A DNA stretch of 38,686 bases from Bacteroides sp. (GCA_023663265.1 JAMPHV010000015.1:1-38686); one strand, 5' to 3'. Positions 1 through 9,658 are shown, counted from the stretch's first letter. Notes: a model not told the origin generated them from the sequence alone. Program-made: numbers and translations.

Positions 1-216
1 CTGTCCCCCGCCCTCCCCCTTTTGGTGTCACCTTAAGCCCCGCGCGGGAGCGCACCTTGCACTCGCTTCCGAGCAAAAGAGAACATCACATAAGATGTAA
101 TCTTAAGAATTAGTAAATCAGCCGCTTTTATAAAAACAAGCGTTGTCTTAAGCGCAATCCGCAATCATTAAAAATAGTATTTCTGATTGAAAATTTTGGG
201 GAAAATGAAAACGCAA

Positions 217-3200
217 TCAGCACCAAACCTCTATTTCCCTGCCCAGCCAAAAGCTGTACAATAAACACTCCTTGACTTTTTTCCCCAGCATTTCCTCCAG
301 CGCTTTTTTATAAAGGGAGAGCTGTCCCTTGTATTCGTTTATCAGCTTTTCTTCGGTAATATTTTTATTGGTCTTGTAGTCTGTCAGAACGACGCCGTCC
401 GCTTCCTCGAAAAACATATCCGCAATGCCTTGTATAAAGGACAGGTCTTCGTTTTCGGGATTTTCCGCCCCCGTGCCGTTGACGGTGGTGAATATCTTAA
501 ATTCTCTCGTGACGTTTCGAGCCTTTCTCAGCCGCCCGCAAAGCCCGCTGTTCAAAAAGCTCTGTATCTCCGAGACCTTTACCGCGTTTTTTTCTTTCAC
601 GGTAATAAAGCCCTCCTTAAAAATGCGCTCCAGCTCTTCCTCCGCCGAGACTGCCGAAAAGTCTATATGCTCCATGACGCAGTGGTAAATGTCGCCCAAT
701 TCCTTGCCGCTCAGGCTTTTTCCGTCCTTCATAAACAAGGGCATGCCCATATAGAAGGCGGAGCTTACGCTGTCGCCGCCGTCGGTGCTGCCTCCCTCCG
801 CGGGGGCTACGCCAAGGGCGGTGGCGGTAAATTTGGCGGGGGTATGGACGGCTTTTTCGTAGGGGTAGACGTAGCTTAGATTCCTTTTGACGCTTTCAAG
901 GTCGAGAGGCGGAGCCGTGCGCTTCGGGATCGAAAGCGCCTCTTCTGCCGCTTTTGTAAAAATATCCTCGTCGGTCCTTATTCGGATAGGCACAATGCTT
1001 TCGCCCGCAGCCGAAAGACCGTTTACCACAAAGGCAAAATAATTTTCCTTGCTCTCGGGGTTATAGGCGTACTCATCAACGGCGTTTTCATCGGCGGCTT
1101 TGCTTTTTCCGCTTTTTTCCGACAGCTTGTTTGAGGCGGTTATTATCAGCTTTTCCTCCGCTCGGGTCAACGCCACGTAAAAAAGCCGCATGCTCTCGCC
1201 TCTGAGCCTGTCGGTATAATTTTCCTCCAAAACGCGGTGTGAGGCGGTATTCGCTCTGATCCCCCTCTTGTAGTCGCACACCAATGCGCCCAGCCCTTTT
1301 TTTGCGTCGAAAATAAAATCCTTATAGGTATCGGTAACGTTGGGCCTTTTGTTGATGTCCGACACAAACACCACGGGAAACTGCAAGCCCTTTGATTTAT
1401 GTATCGTCATTATCTTGACCGAGCTTTCCTCACGCTCCTTTACCGACGCCTGGCTCATTTCCAGCTTGCTTCTGCTTATATGCTTCATAAGGGAAAGAAA
1501 GTCGGCGGGGCGGGGGCTGCTCTTGGCGTAATGCAGCAAAAGCTTGAGGTTTTCCTCTCTCTCCCTGCCGCTGCGTCCCGCGCGCATTATCTGAGGCAGC
1601 AGGGTCGTTTCGTAAATCGTTTGGAGCAGGTCGTAGGTAACGCTGTTGGAAGCCGCCTTTCGGAAAAGCTTCATATCTTTGTCAAACGCCGCCGCTTTTT
1701 CCCCGAGCTCCTTATTCTCCGATCGGGTCAGCGCGGAGATACCCGAATATAAGCTCCCTCCCGCTTTATTCGAGAGCTTAAGCTTAGCCATGTCCTCGGC
1801 GGTAAAGCCGTATACAGGTGACATCAGCGCCTTTGCGGTCTCGGCGTCGTTGTTTGGGCGAAGCGCCGCGCTGACCAAGGACAAGGCGATATCTATCTCT
1901 ATAAGGTCGGTAAAGTGTTTTTCACCCTCGGAAACGCAGGGAATACCGTATTCCTCGAAAATTTTTCCGAATCTTGCGCAGTCGCCGTTGGTGCGCAGCA
2001 GTACCGCAAAATCCCCAAAGCCGCATTTTCTTTCCCGATTTTGCTTGTCGTGTACGGTAAAGCCCTCCTTTACCATTTGCAGTATGCGGGAGGCAACGTA
2101 TCTTTCTTCGCGGTTTTTCTGCTTTTCGTCCCCGCTCTTGGCGGCGGAACGCAAAACATTGACCGTAACAAACTCGGCGGTACAGCGCGCCTCGGCTTTT
2201 ATGCCGCGCCCCGCCGACATATTTTCCCATTCGCTTCCTCCCGAAAAGCTTTCGGGCAGGCGGGAGCCGCCGAAAAGACTGTTGACGGCGTTCAAAACGC
2301 TTTCCCCGCTTCTGAAATTGGCGTTGAGCCGCAGGTCCTCATATTGGGGTTTGTTCCTCAGCGACGCGAAAATGTCGGGGTTGGCGCTTCGGTAGGCGTA
2401 AATGCACTGCTTGACGTCGCCTACGAAATAAAGATTGCTTTCTTCCTTTGAAAGACCGCGGAAAATTTCATACTGAATGTCGTTGCTGTCTTGAAATTCG
2501 TCAACTATTATGTGATCGAACTGACCCTTTCCGCCGTCCTGCCGCACAACCTTTAAGGCGCAGCGCTCCAGGTCGGAGAAATCCAGTACTCCCTCCGCCC
2601 TTTTGAGCCTTCCGTATTCGTTTTCGTACAGCTCCTTTATTTCCCAAAGCAGCTCGAAGGCTTTTTTTATATCGGAACAGTCCTTTTCGTAGTTGGCGGC
2701 AAGGGCAAGGTCGTTTCCGCACCCGATATACAGCTCTTTGATCTCGTCTCTTTTTTCTTTAAAGCCGAGCCCCTCGAAAGCCTTTCCTCTCGCGGCGGGA
2801 GCCGTTCCCGAATATTCCTCTTTCATTTCGAGATACGCTGTTTTATAGTCGGAGACGACCGCAGCAGCCCGCGCCGCATCGGCATGGCTCTTATGAAATT
2901 CAAAATAGCTTCTGAAATTTTCCGAGGTTTTGGAGCCGTCGGGCAGCTCCTTTTCTGCGTTTACGCACATTTCCGATATTTCCGCCAGCCGTTCCCCGAT
3001 ATACCGAACGTATTTTTTGACGAACGCGTCAAAATATTTGTCGGGGCTTTCAAAGACGGTGTCTTGATTTTCTTTCCACTTGTCGGGATCGGGAATATTG
3101 GACAGAAAAGCCGACAGCCTTTTAACGGAATAGCTTATCTCGTTTTTTCCGCCCAATCTTCTTGAAAGCTCCTCCCTTTTGTCGGGGGGAAAGCTTGTAT

Positions 3201-3642
3201 AGATCGTTTCAAAGCACTTTTCCAGCGCCTTTTCCGAAAGTATTTTCGCCTTGGTCTCGTCGCATATCCCGAAGCCCTCGTCTATGTCGGGCAGCAGCCT
3301 TATGTTATCCCGAATCAGAGAGAGGCAAAAGCTGCTTATGGTGGAGATTCGGGCGGAGGAAAGACGGACGAGCTGTTCGCGTAAAAACGCGCTGTCGGGC
3401 TTATCCCGCAGCAGCTCCTCCACCCTTTGGGACAGCCTTTGCTTAAGCTCAGCCGCCGCTCTTTCGGTAAAGGTCACCGCCGCCAATCTGTCCGCGGGCG
3501 TTTTGTTCTCGCTGTCGGAGATAAGCTTCGCTATATGCTCCACCAGCACCGCTGTTTTTCCGCTGCCCGCCGAGGCGGAAACGGAGGCGGACCGCGGCGC
3601 GTTATAATCGATAGCCCGATTTTGTTCGGGGGTGAAGTTCAA
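217..3642 (-). CDS. addA: ATP-dependent helicase/nuclease subunit A (AddA)
   Basis: AddA is the helicase-nuclease subunit of the AddAB complex, which resects double-strand breaks for RecA loading and degrades linear foreign DNA. Seen: a UvrD-type Walker A (ASAGSGKTA, about residues 23-31), motif II IIVDEFQDSN, the UvrD-type motif FYVALTRAEEKL, and a C-terminal nuclease signature (GIADMFFEE then VLTDYKTNK) in which the DYK residues fit the RecB-family active site. Length (about 1140 aa) is slightly below the usual 1200. Start: an in-frame GTG exists at 3678, inside addB, but the TTG at 3642 follows an SD-like GGTGATC that contains the addB stop, so I choose TTG with coupled translation. Only 5 bases separate addB and addA. 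No clear terminator is seen in the 216 bases after the gene. Confidence 0.95.
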   Translation of the reverse strand: MNFTPEQNRAIDYNAPRSASVSASAGSGKTAVLVEHIAKLISDSENKTPADRLAAVTFTERAAAELKQRLSQRVEELLRDKPDSAFLREQLVRLSSARISTISSFCLSLIRDNIRLLPDIDEGFGICDETKAKILSEKALEKCFETIYTSFPPDKREELSRRLGGKNEISYSVKRLSAFLSNIPDPDKWKENQDTVFESPDKYFDAFVKKYVRYIGERLAEISEMCVNAEKELPDGSKTSENFRSYFEFHKSHADAARAAAVVSDYKTAYLEMKEEYSGTAPAARGKAFEGLGFKEKRDEIKELYIGCGNDLALAANYEKDCSDIKKAFELLWEIKELYENEYGRLKRAEGVLDFSDLERCALKVVRQDGGKGQFDHIIVDEFQDSNDIQYEIFRGLSKEESNLYFVGDVKQCIYAYRSANPDIFASLRNKPQYEDLRLNANFRSGESVLNAVNSLFGGSRLPESFSGGSEWENMSAGRGIKAEARCTAEFVTVNVLRSAAKSGDEKQKNREERYVASRILQMVKEGFTVHDKQNRERKCGFGDFAVLLRTNGDCARFGKIFEEYGIPCVSEGEKHFTDLIEIDIALSLVSAALRPNNDAETAKALMSPVYGFTAEDMAKLKLSNKAGGSLYSGISALTRSENKELGEKAAAFDKDMKLFRKAASNSVTYDLLQTIYETTLLPQIMRAGRSGREREENLKLLLHYAKSSPRPADFLSLMKHISRSKLEMSQASVKEREESSVKIMTIHKSKGLQFPVVFVSDINKRPNVTDTYKDFIFDAKKGLGALVCDYKRGIRANTASHRVLEENYTDRLRGESMRLFYVALTRAEEKLIITASNKLSEKSGKSKAADENAVDEYAYNPESKENYFAFVVNGLSAAGESIVPIRIRTDEDIFTKAAEEALSIPKRTAPPLDLESVKRNLSYVYPYEKAVHTPAKFTATALGVAPAEGGSTDGGDSVSSAFYMGMPLFMKDGKSLSGKELGDIYHCVMEHIDFSAVSAEEELERIFKEGFITVKEKNAVKVSEIQSFLNSGLCGRLRKARNVTREFKIFTTVNGTGAENPENEDLSFIQGIADMFFEEADGVVLTDYKTNKNITEEKLINEYKGQLSLYKKALEEMLGKKVKECLLYSFWLGREIEVWC

Positions 3643-3647
3643 TTTGA

Positions 3648-6600
3648 TCACCGTCCTTTTTTTATTTTTTCCTCCCACATTCCCTCGGAGGAAACAAAAT
3701 CATAGCCTCTGTTTCCGCAGACCGACTTAAAGCCGCAGAAAGTACAGGGCAGGTACCCCTCGTGCTCCAGCGGCAGCGCTTTTATGCCGCCCTTTAAAAT
3801 ATCCAGCAGCTTCGGCACGATAATATCTCCGTCGATATGCTCCTTAAGGTTCCTTATACCGCTGAGGTCCGTTTCTCTGTAATATTTTTCCGATTTTTTC
3901 CCTGTCTGTTCGGCTATAGCCGATCTCAAAAGGTCGGTCCGCTCCGCCGTCTCGGGGGCGACGGCTCCTCCCGACGAGCTGTGCTTGCCGTACCATTCTT
4001 CCGCCAGTGCTCTGCCGTCGGGAGGCAGGGAGCTTTCGGTTTTCAGACAGCTTACCCCTCCCACGTTGGAGTAGCTGACCGCCGCGGGGATAAGCGTATT
4101 GTCCGCTTCGCAGGCTCCGAAAAGATACAGAAGCGGCTGAAGGTTTTTTCCGCTCGCTATGCCGTCCAAGGTAAAGCTTTTTCCCGAGCTTTTGTAATCG
4201 CATATCCTTGCGTATTCCAAGGCGGTTGTTCCGTTCCCGTTTCCGAGACTGAGCCTGTCTATTCTGTCGGCGCTGCCCTTGACGGTGATCTGTCCGTCGG
4301 GCAGGACGGGGTTTTTAATAACATAGCTTACCTCCCGCTCGAAATCCGTCGGCGAAAAGCCCGTGGTACCGCAGTCGAGAGCGATCTGTTCAAGTATGCC
4401 GCGTATTCTTGCCGTAAGCCCCTCGTATACGGCGGCGGTCTTTTCGGGAAAGGTCGGGTCCTTTTCCGCGGTTCTTTTTGCGGTCTTGCCGACCGCGGCT
4501 TCGGCGGCAGCGGCTATTTCCTCCTCGGTCAAGCTTCCGATATCCCCGTGCTCCGAAAGGGCGGTCTTCAAAATATCGTGTATCGCCGTGCCCATATTAT
4601 TGGGGGTCTCGGGGTCGCTGTTGTCGGGCTCGCGTATCTTAAGCCCGTATTTGAAAAAATACATAAGCGGGCAGTCGAATGCGGCTTCGAGCCGAGTGGG
4701 CGAGTAGGAGGAGCTGCCCAAAATTTCTCCCGCGGCGTCGGGGCTTAGGGTGAAATCTCTCTTGCCCGACAACAGTCTTTCGCTGTCGGAAAGCCTTTCC
4801 CCGAACCTGCTCCCCTCTTTGTCCGCCCTGCTTGCCGCAGCCTCGTCAAGAAGCCTTTCGAGCTCCTCCGACGATTCCCCCGCGCTTCGGCGCTCCGAAA
4901 CAGCTCTTTTGACGTCGCTTACGGTATTTAAAAAATAATCCTCGGGGAGACCGTCAACGCTTAGTCTTTCCCCGTTTATTTCGTTTAAAAGAGCGGCGGG
5001 CTCCGCTTCTCTTCCGTCGGGCTTTTGAGCGGCATATGTGAGGATAAGCCGTCTTCCGTACAGATTCATGGCTCGGTAGGCGAAATAGTATTCCTTGGAG
5101 CGGCGGTTGAGATTGCTGTCATATAAGGGCAAGCCCGTATCGCTGAGCTTTTCTCTTTCAAAATATGAAAAAACGCTTTGAAGATTGCTTTCCCTCGGGA
5201 TACCGCCCTCGTTCGCTCCCGCGATAAAGACTATTTTGGGGGCGGATTTTCGGGTGCGTTCTATATCTCCGACGGTAACGCTGTCCAAAACGTCGGGCGG
5301 ATTGGCGAGATTTATCCCCGAAAGTATGCCCTCGAGCAGCTCTCCGTATTCCTTACAGCCGAGCTTTACCCTTTCGAGGCTGTACGCCATTGAGGTCAGG
5401 GTCTCGGTCAAAGCGTCCCATATTCTGTCGTATTCCTTTGCCGCGTCGTCGTCTATCTCAATGCTGTGGGTCTCGCCGCCCTGTCCCGCCTTGGAACGGG
5501 CGATAAAGGTCGAGCGTATGTTTTCGGAGTCAAAAAGGTAATTCATAAACACACGCGACATTTCCGCGCCGTTTTCTGCCCTTTCCATATCCTCCTTAAG
5601 CTTTATAAGCGGCTCCGCTATTCCTTTTCTTATATTTTCCAGCGGATTTAGGCTTTTTCTCGGTTCGGCGCCCTCGCTCCAGTCCTTTTTCCAGTCCTCG
5701 GCTCTTAAATTATACTGCTCCGCCGCCGTGCGCAGGCGGTATATTTCGCTTTGGAACATAAGCCTTACTCCCCTGTCGGGATCGTAAATACGTTTAAAGC
5801 CGCTTTCCGCAAGCTTAAGCACCTCCTCGGTGTCAAGCTCTAAGCTTTTGAATATCTGCAAAATAAATCCGACGATCGGCTTTTCGGTCATGGCGCGGGG
5901 AAAATCGCAGAACACGGGTATGCCGCCCGTCCGCAGAGCGGAGGAAATGATCGGCTCATGCTCGCTGTCGGGAGTCAGCACAAGCAGGTCCCGATATCTG
6001 TACCCTTTGTCTCTTACCGCGTGGTGTATTTTTGCCGCGATCAGCCTCGCTTCGTCGTAATAATCCCTTGCCGAATATATTTCGACGGGGTTTTTATCTC
6101 TTGTGTCGTTTCTGTAGCAGTGCGAAAATTTTATCTCCTCGCGGTCGGGAGCAATGGCTCTGATCTCGTTTATGGTTTTTCCTATGCACAAAAACTCTCT
6201 TTTCGCGCTGTCGGGTCTGTCCGCCGTGAAGCAGAAAACACATTCGGCGCTTTGCTTCACCGCCGTGCTCAAAAATCTTTTCTGCACCTCGGAGAAGGCG
6301 TCGAAGTTGTCGAAGAAGAGGTATTTGCCCTTGAAGCAGCCGTGTTCCTCCGCGATAAGCGCCGCTCTGGACACGTCGTCCAGCTTGTCGTCGAGATTTT
6401 CCGTAAGAGCGCGGTCGTATTCGGCGTAAATGTTCAATATATCGCCCGACTTGTCTGCCAGCGTCTCGTCCAGCCCTTTTTCGGCGCTCAAAAAACGCTT
6501 AAGGTCCTCGGGAGACACTCCCCCGTTTCTCAGAGCGGCAACGGTTTTCAGCATTAGGCGGCAAAAGGCGGGAGAGCCGCTTTCCTTGTTAAAGTAAAGG

Positions 6601-6908
6601 AAATCCTTTTTCAGCTTTTCAACGGAAAGCCACATGGTGATAAGCTTTACCGCGTTGTCCGCCACGGGCTTGGCTTGCTTATACTCCTTCAAAATGCTTC
6701 TTGAAAGCTTTGAAAAGCCCGTAACGCAAACGTGCCTGATATTCCCCGCGCCCACCGCGAAGTAGGTCTGCCTTTCCGCGTCAAAGGAAAACTGCTCGGG
6801 AACGAAAAGCATACACTCCCTGCCCTCTTCGGCGTATTGCTTTATTTTTTCAAGCATGGAGGCGGTTTTTCCCGTTCCCGCCTCGCCGTAAAATATTTTA
6901 ACGCTCAA
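3648..6908 (-). CDS. addB: ATP-dependent helicase/deoxyribonuclease subunit B (AddB)
   Basis: AddB is the partner of AddA: an inactivated helicase fold with an active nuclease domain and Chi-recognition role. Seen: N-terminal Walker A GEAGTGKTA; a nuclease domain with GSADRIDR and ICDYKSSGK; and the four-cysteine iron-sulfur cluster that staples the nuclease domain (AFDCPLMYF, then C-x2-C-x5-C in PCTFCGFKSVC near the C terminus). This cysteine spacing is the one known for Bacillus AddB. Start: the frame is open to 6938, but the TTG at 6908 has AAGGGGG eight bases upstream, so it is preferred. The gene begins 26 bases after the LtaS-like stop with no promoter recognised between, so it is probably transcribed with that gene and with addA. 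Confidence 0.95.
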   Translation of the reverse strand: MSVKIFYGEAGTGKTASMLEKIKQYAEEGRECMLFVPEQFSFDAERQTYFAVGAGNIRHVCVTGFSKLSRSILKEYKQAKPVADNAVKLITMWLSVEKLKKDFLYFNKESGSPAFCRLMLKTVAALRNGGVSPEDLKRFLSAEKGLDETLADKSGDILNIYAEYDRALTENLDDKLDDVSRAALIAEEHGCFKGKYLFFDNFDAFSEVQKRFLSTAVKQSAECVFCFTADRPDSAKREFLCIGKTINEIRAIAPDREEIKFSHCYRNDTRDKNPVEIYSARDYYDEARLIAAKIHHAVRDKGYRYRDLLVLTPDSEHEPIISSALRTGGIPVFCDFPRAMTEKPIVGFILQIFKSLELDTEEVLKLAESGFKRIYDPDRGVRLMFQSEIYRLRTAAEQYNLRAEDWKKDWSEGAEPRKSLNPLENIRKGIAEPLIKLKEDMERAENGAEMSRVFMNYLFDSENIRSTFIARSKAGQGGETHSIEIDDDAAKEYDRIWDALTETLTSMAYSLERVKLGCKEYGELLEGILSGINLANPPDVLDSVTVGDIERTRKSAPKIVFIAGANEGGIPRESNLQSVFSYFEREKLSDTGLPLYDSNLNRRSKEYYFAYRAMNLYGRRLILTYAAQKPDGREAEPAALLNEINGERLSVDGLPEDYFLNTVSDVKRAVSERRSAGESSEELERLLDEAAASRADKEGSRFGERLSDSERLLSGKRDFTLSPDAAGEILGSSSYSPTRLEAAFDCPLMYFFKYGLKIREPDNSDPETPNNMGTAIHDILKTALSEHGDIGSLTEEEIAAAAEAAVGKTAKRTAEKDPTFPEKTAAVYEGLTARIRGILEQIALDCGTTGFSPTDFEREVSYVIKNPVLPDGQITVKGSADRIDRLSLGNGNGTTALEYARICDYKSSGKSFTLDGIASGKNLQPLLYLFGACEADNTLIPAAVSYSNVGGVSCLKTESSLPPDGRALAEEWYGKHSSSGGAVAPETAERTDLLRSAIAEQTGKKSEKYYRETDLSGIRNLKEHIDGDIIVPKLLDILKGGIKALPLEHEGYLPCTFCGFKSVCGNRGYDFVSSEGMWEEKIKKGR

Positions 6909-6934
6909 AACAGCTTCCCCCTTAAAATCTATTG

Positions 6935-8728
6935 TCAATTGTCAAACATCATTCGGTATTGGACGCAGCGGTAATCCTTAAATTCGTCGCCGTCGATCAC
7001 CGCGGAGGTCCCGACGACGCTTCCGTCGGCGGCGGAGACGGCAAATTCGCAGGAAAGAGCGGAATATTTCTCAGCCGCCTCCAAGCGCAGCTTGTCCCAG
7101 CTTGTAAGAGGAAGCCCTGCGTTTTGTTTAAGATAAATCGAAAGGAAGTTGGGGCTTACAAATTCGGGAACGCTCCATTCGACGTCGTAGTTCGCCCACA
7201 TAAAAAAGGGAGTTATGTACCGATCGACAAGGTCTTGGTTAGCCAAGAACGGACTTGTGAAGCTTACTCTCGGCTGATGATCGCCGAACATCAGCAGCAC
7301 GGTTTTCTCTTCCCTTTCCGACAGCTCGTTCAGAAGATATTCGAGAGCCGTATCGCTTACGGAGGTTAGGGTAAGATATTGATCAAGAATATCGTCGCCG
7401 GTGTATTTTATCGATTCAAAGCCTTTGTATTCATATCCGCCGTGATTTTGTATCGTAACGGCGAAGGTAAAGGCGGGTTTTCCGTTTTTGTTGCTTTCGT
7501 CCTGTACCTCGAGTATCTTTCGGTAGCATTCCTTGTCGCTTATGAATTTTCGGACATATTCCAGGTCGTTTCCGAAATCGGCAAATTCCAGCTCCATATC
7601 CGAAATGTCCTCATATTCGCTCTTTATGTAATTTTCCGAAAATCTTTCGCCCGATATAAAATCGTCAAAGCCTAACATAGGGTAATTGACGTTTCGGCGC
7701 CATTCTGCGGCAAAATACGGGTGTATCGCCGTTTTTGCGTATCCGCTCAGGGCTGCTTCCTTGCAAACGGAGTATATCCCGTCGGTCATATATTGATTAT
7801 AAGGCAGAGATGAGGGCGGCAAAAAGGCAAGCGACGCGCCCGTTAAAAATTCAAATTCGGTATTGCAGGTGCTTCCGCCGTATACGGAGACCAACAGTCT
7901 GCCCTTTACGCAGTTTTCGTTCAGCGAATGATAGTAGGGCATAGGGTCCTCGGAAAAATTTGTTTCGTCCAACAGGGAAAAATCAGCCAGGGATTCGTTC
8001 ATTATAACTATAATATTGACCGCCTCGGACAAATCGCCGTCGGAGGTCTCTCCGTACCCGCTTAAAATATTGTCGGCTTTTTCTTTCGTATACCCCTTAG
8101 GCGGGCTGACTCTGCCGTTTAAATATTCCGAAAGGATCGCAAGAGGCAGTCCCGTTTCGGCCGTATATCTGTTCAGATTAAACGCGGGAGGCGCCAAGGA
8201 AAATATCGTCGCCGCCAAAAGCAGTATTGAAACGGCGATAAATAAAAGGGGATATTTTATTCCCGCTTTTTTGAAATCCGAAAAGCGTTTGTATTCTATG
8301 CGGGAAAAAACGAACCAGATCAGAGCGTTTAACAATATCACTCCGAGCAGCACCGAAATCACGCCCGCGTCAAAAACAAGGGGATAATTTTCCGCTACGC
8401 TGAGCGCGTCGGAGATACAATAAATATCGCTGAATTGAACGACCGTCCCTCTTGAGGCGTAAACATAACGGTTGATGTAATACAGAAAGACCTGAATTAC
8501 GGACACGATCCCGTAACAGACCGTATGCTTTCGTATCAGAAGAAACGCCGTCATATAGATCGGTATAAACATAATGCAGTTGGACATTATCAAGGTAACG
8601 TCGGCTTGCCAAAGACGGAATACAAAAAAGGTTTGGATAAGGAGAGCGACGGCTGCAATGAAAACGGCGCAGATATCTGTTTTTACGGCTTCTGTTATTT
8701 TTGTGCGAATTTTTTTGATCGAATCCAT
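6935..8728 (-). CDS. LtaS-like sulfatase-fold membrane enzyme
   Basis: A 597-residue protein of the lipoteichoic acid synthase / phosphoglycerol transferase family, which moves glycerol-phosphate groups on the outer face of the membrane. Seen: about five N-terminal membrane segments (roughly residues 18-38, 46-66, 70-90, 120-141, 159-179) and then an alkaline-phosphatase fold with IMNESLADF (metal-ligand Glu near 245), YGGSTCNTEFEFLTG (nucleophile Thr near 287), QNHGG (His 429) and GDHQPR (Asp/His 483-484). Start: the frame opens earlier, but ATG at 8728 has GAGAGG at good spacing. A perfect TTGACA-N17-TATAAT promoter lies just upstream. The stop codon falls in an ATTGACAATTGAC repeat that also leads into addB. 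Which polymer is made (true LTA or another glycerol-phosphate decoration) cannot be told. Confidence 0.9.
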   Translation of the reverse strand: MDSIKKIRTKITEAVKTDICAVFIAAVALLIQTFFVFRLWQADVTLIMSNCIMFIPIYMTAFLLIRKHTVCYGIVSVIQVFLYYINRYVYASRGTVVQFSDIYCISDALSVAENYPLVFDAGVISVLLGVILLNALIWFVFSRIEYKRFSDFKKAGIKYPLLFIAVSILLLAATIFSLAPPAFNLNRYTAETGLPLAILSEYLNGRVSPPKGYTKEKADNILSGYGETSDGDLSEAVNIIVIMNESLADFSLLDETNFSEDPMPYYHSLNENCVKGRLLVSVYGGSTCNTEFEFLTGASLAFLPPSSLPYNQYMTDGIYSVCKEAALSGYAKTAIHPYFAAEWRRNVNYPMLGFDDFISGERFSENYIKSEYEDISDMELEFADFGNDLEYVRKFISDKECYRKILEVQDESNKNGKPAFTFAVTIQNHGGYEYKGFESIKYTGDDILDQYLTLTSVSDTALEYLLNELSEREEKTVLLMFGDHQPRVSFTSPFLANQDLVDRYITPFFMWANYDVEWSVPEFVSPNFLSIYLKQNAGLPLTSWDKLRLEAAEKYSALSCEFAVSAADGSVVGTSAVIDGDEFKDYRCVQYRMMFDN

Positions 8729-8774
8729 TTTTTTCCTCTCAGCGGCGATTTGTATTTTTGCATATTCAATACTT

Positions 8775-8803
8775 ATTATAAACGCTTTTTGGCGTAATGT
8801 CAA
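8775..8803 (-). promoter_or_regulatory. Sigma-A promoter of the LtaS-like gene
   Basis: On the minus strand TTGACA (8803-8798), exactly 17 bases, then TATAAT (8780-8775): a full consensus match placed about 45 bases before the chosen start at 8728. It is divergent from the promoter at 8827-8855. Confidence 0.85.
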
Positions 8804-8809
8804 CTCAGA

Positions 8810-8821
8810 AAATTTAAATTT
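8810..8821. promoter_or_regulatory. 12-bp palindrome between divergent promoters
   Basis: AAATTTAAATTT is a perfect palindrome in the 23-base gap between the two divergent -35 boxes. An AT-rich site in this place could bind the neighbouring MarR-type/AT-hook protein. That is inference from position; AT-rich palindromes also occur by chance. Confidence 0.35.
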
Positions 8822-8826
8822 ACCCC

Positions 8827-8855
8827 TTGACATTTTCATCGCTTCGGTGTAAAAT
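8827..8855 (+). promoter_or_regulatory. Sigma-A promoter of the MarR-like/BspA-like operon
   Basis: TTGACA at 8827-8832, a 17-base spacer, and TAAAAT at 8850-8855. The transcript would start near 8862, about 40 bases before the ATG at 8903. Confidence 0.8.
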
Positions 8856-8902
8856 AGTTAGCAAACAAACAATTACCGAGAGACCGTAAAGGAGTTAAAG
8901 CC

Positions 8903-9658
8903 ATGAGAACAAAATCACTTCACCCCGAAAACAGCAAGACCGCCCTTAACAAGAAAATGTACAACACCTTTGAAAACTCGCTTCTTGCAAGAGAAAATAT
9001 GACTATGTCCTCTTACATCAACGACATCTCCAAAAGGTTAAAGGTGCTCACTCTCAAAATGATAGAGCGCAAAACCGAGCTGTCGGGCATTTCTCAGTGC
9101 ATAAGAGCGATACTCAAAAGCCTTTCCGAAAAGGACGGCGTTACCGAGCTGGAGCTTTGCCGCGATATCAAGTACGCCGCCGCCACCGTGTCCGTGTCGC
9201 TGAAAAAAATGGCTTACGACGAGGTGCTCCGCCTTGTCATCGACTCGAAGGACAGACGGCAGACCCTTATCTATATCACCGACAAGGGCAGGGAGATAGA
9301 GTCCTATTTGGATATAGCCTATAAGGAGATCGACAGGATCATGCTTAAGGACATAACCGAGGAGGAAAAGGAAACGGTGCTGCCTATCCTCAAAAAAATG
9401 CTGAAAAACGTTCTTGAGGCGCAGGGCGACGAGAACGCCGAAAAAATAAGCGCAGAGGCAGCGGAAAAGCCCTCCGCCGAGAGCAAACCCAAGGGCAGAC
9501 CAAGGAAGAGCGCAGCCGACAGCGCGGTAAAGAGTACGCCCAAGAGCGCGGCAAAGAGCACCTCCAAGAGCACGGCAAAGAGCGCCGCCAAGAAGTCCGA
9601 GGTTAAAACCGCCGAAGCGGCAACGGGCAAAAAAAGGACCCGCAAAAATGAAAAATAA
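8903..9658 (+). CDS. MarR-like regulator with AT-hook and H1-like tail
   Basis: A 251-residue protein in two parts. Residues about 35-172 look like a MarR-type winged helix: helices, a recognition-helix region around 83-105 (ELCRDIKYAAATVSVSLKKM), a wing with DSKDRRQTLIYITDKGRE (114-131) and a C-terminal dimerisation helix. Residues about 176-251 are a low-complexity Lys/Ala/Ser tail holding an AT-hook core KPKGRPRKS (195-203) and repeats of the KSTPKSAAKS kind, as in histone H1-like proteins. MarR proteins are usually about 140-180 residues, so the tail is an addition that should bind AT-rich DNA non-specifically. The SD AAGGAG precedes the ATG well. The gene overlaps the next by 11 bases. 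Its target is unknown; the divergent LtaS-like gene and its own operon are the natural candidates. Confidence 0.75.
   Translation: MRTKSLHPENSKTALNKKMYNTFENSLLARENMTMSSYINDISKRLKVLTLKMIERKTELSGISQCIRAILKSLSEKDGVTELELCRDIKYAAATVSVSLKKMAYDEVLRLVIDSKDRRQTLIYITDKGREIESYLDIAYKEIDRIMLKDITEEEKETVLPILKKMLKNVLEAQGDENAEKISAEAAEKPSAESKPKGRPRKSAADSAVKSTPKSAAKSTSKSTAKSAAKKSEVKTAEAATGKKRTRKNEK

Noticed and set aside
1-216. Searched for a gene or terminator after addA
   Set aside because: No frame with a start and SD, and no convincing stem with a T-run was found.
3837-4748. Long plus-strand open frame across addB
   Set aside because: Arginine/glycine-rich shadow of a GC-rich gene, no family motif and no ribosome binding site.
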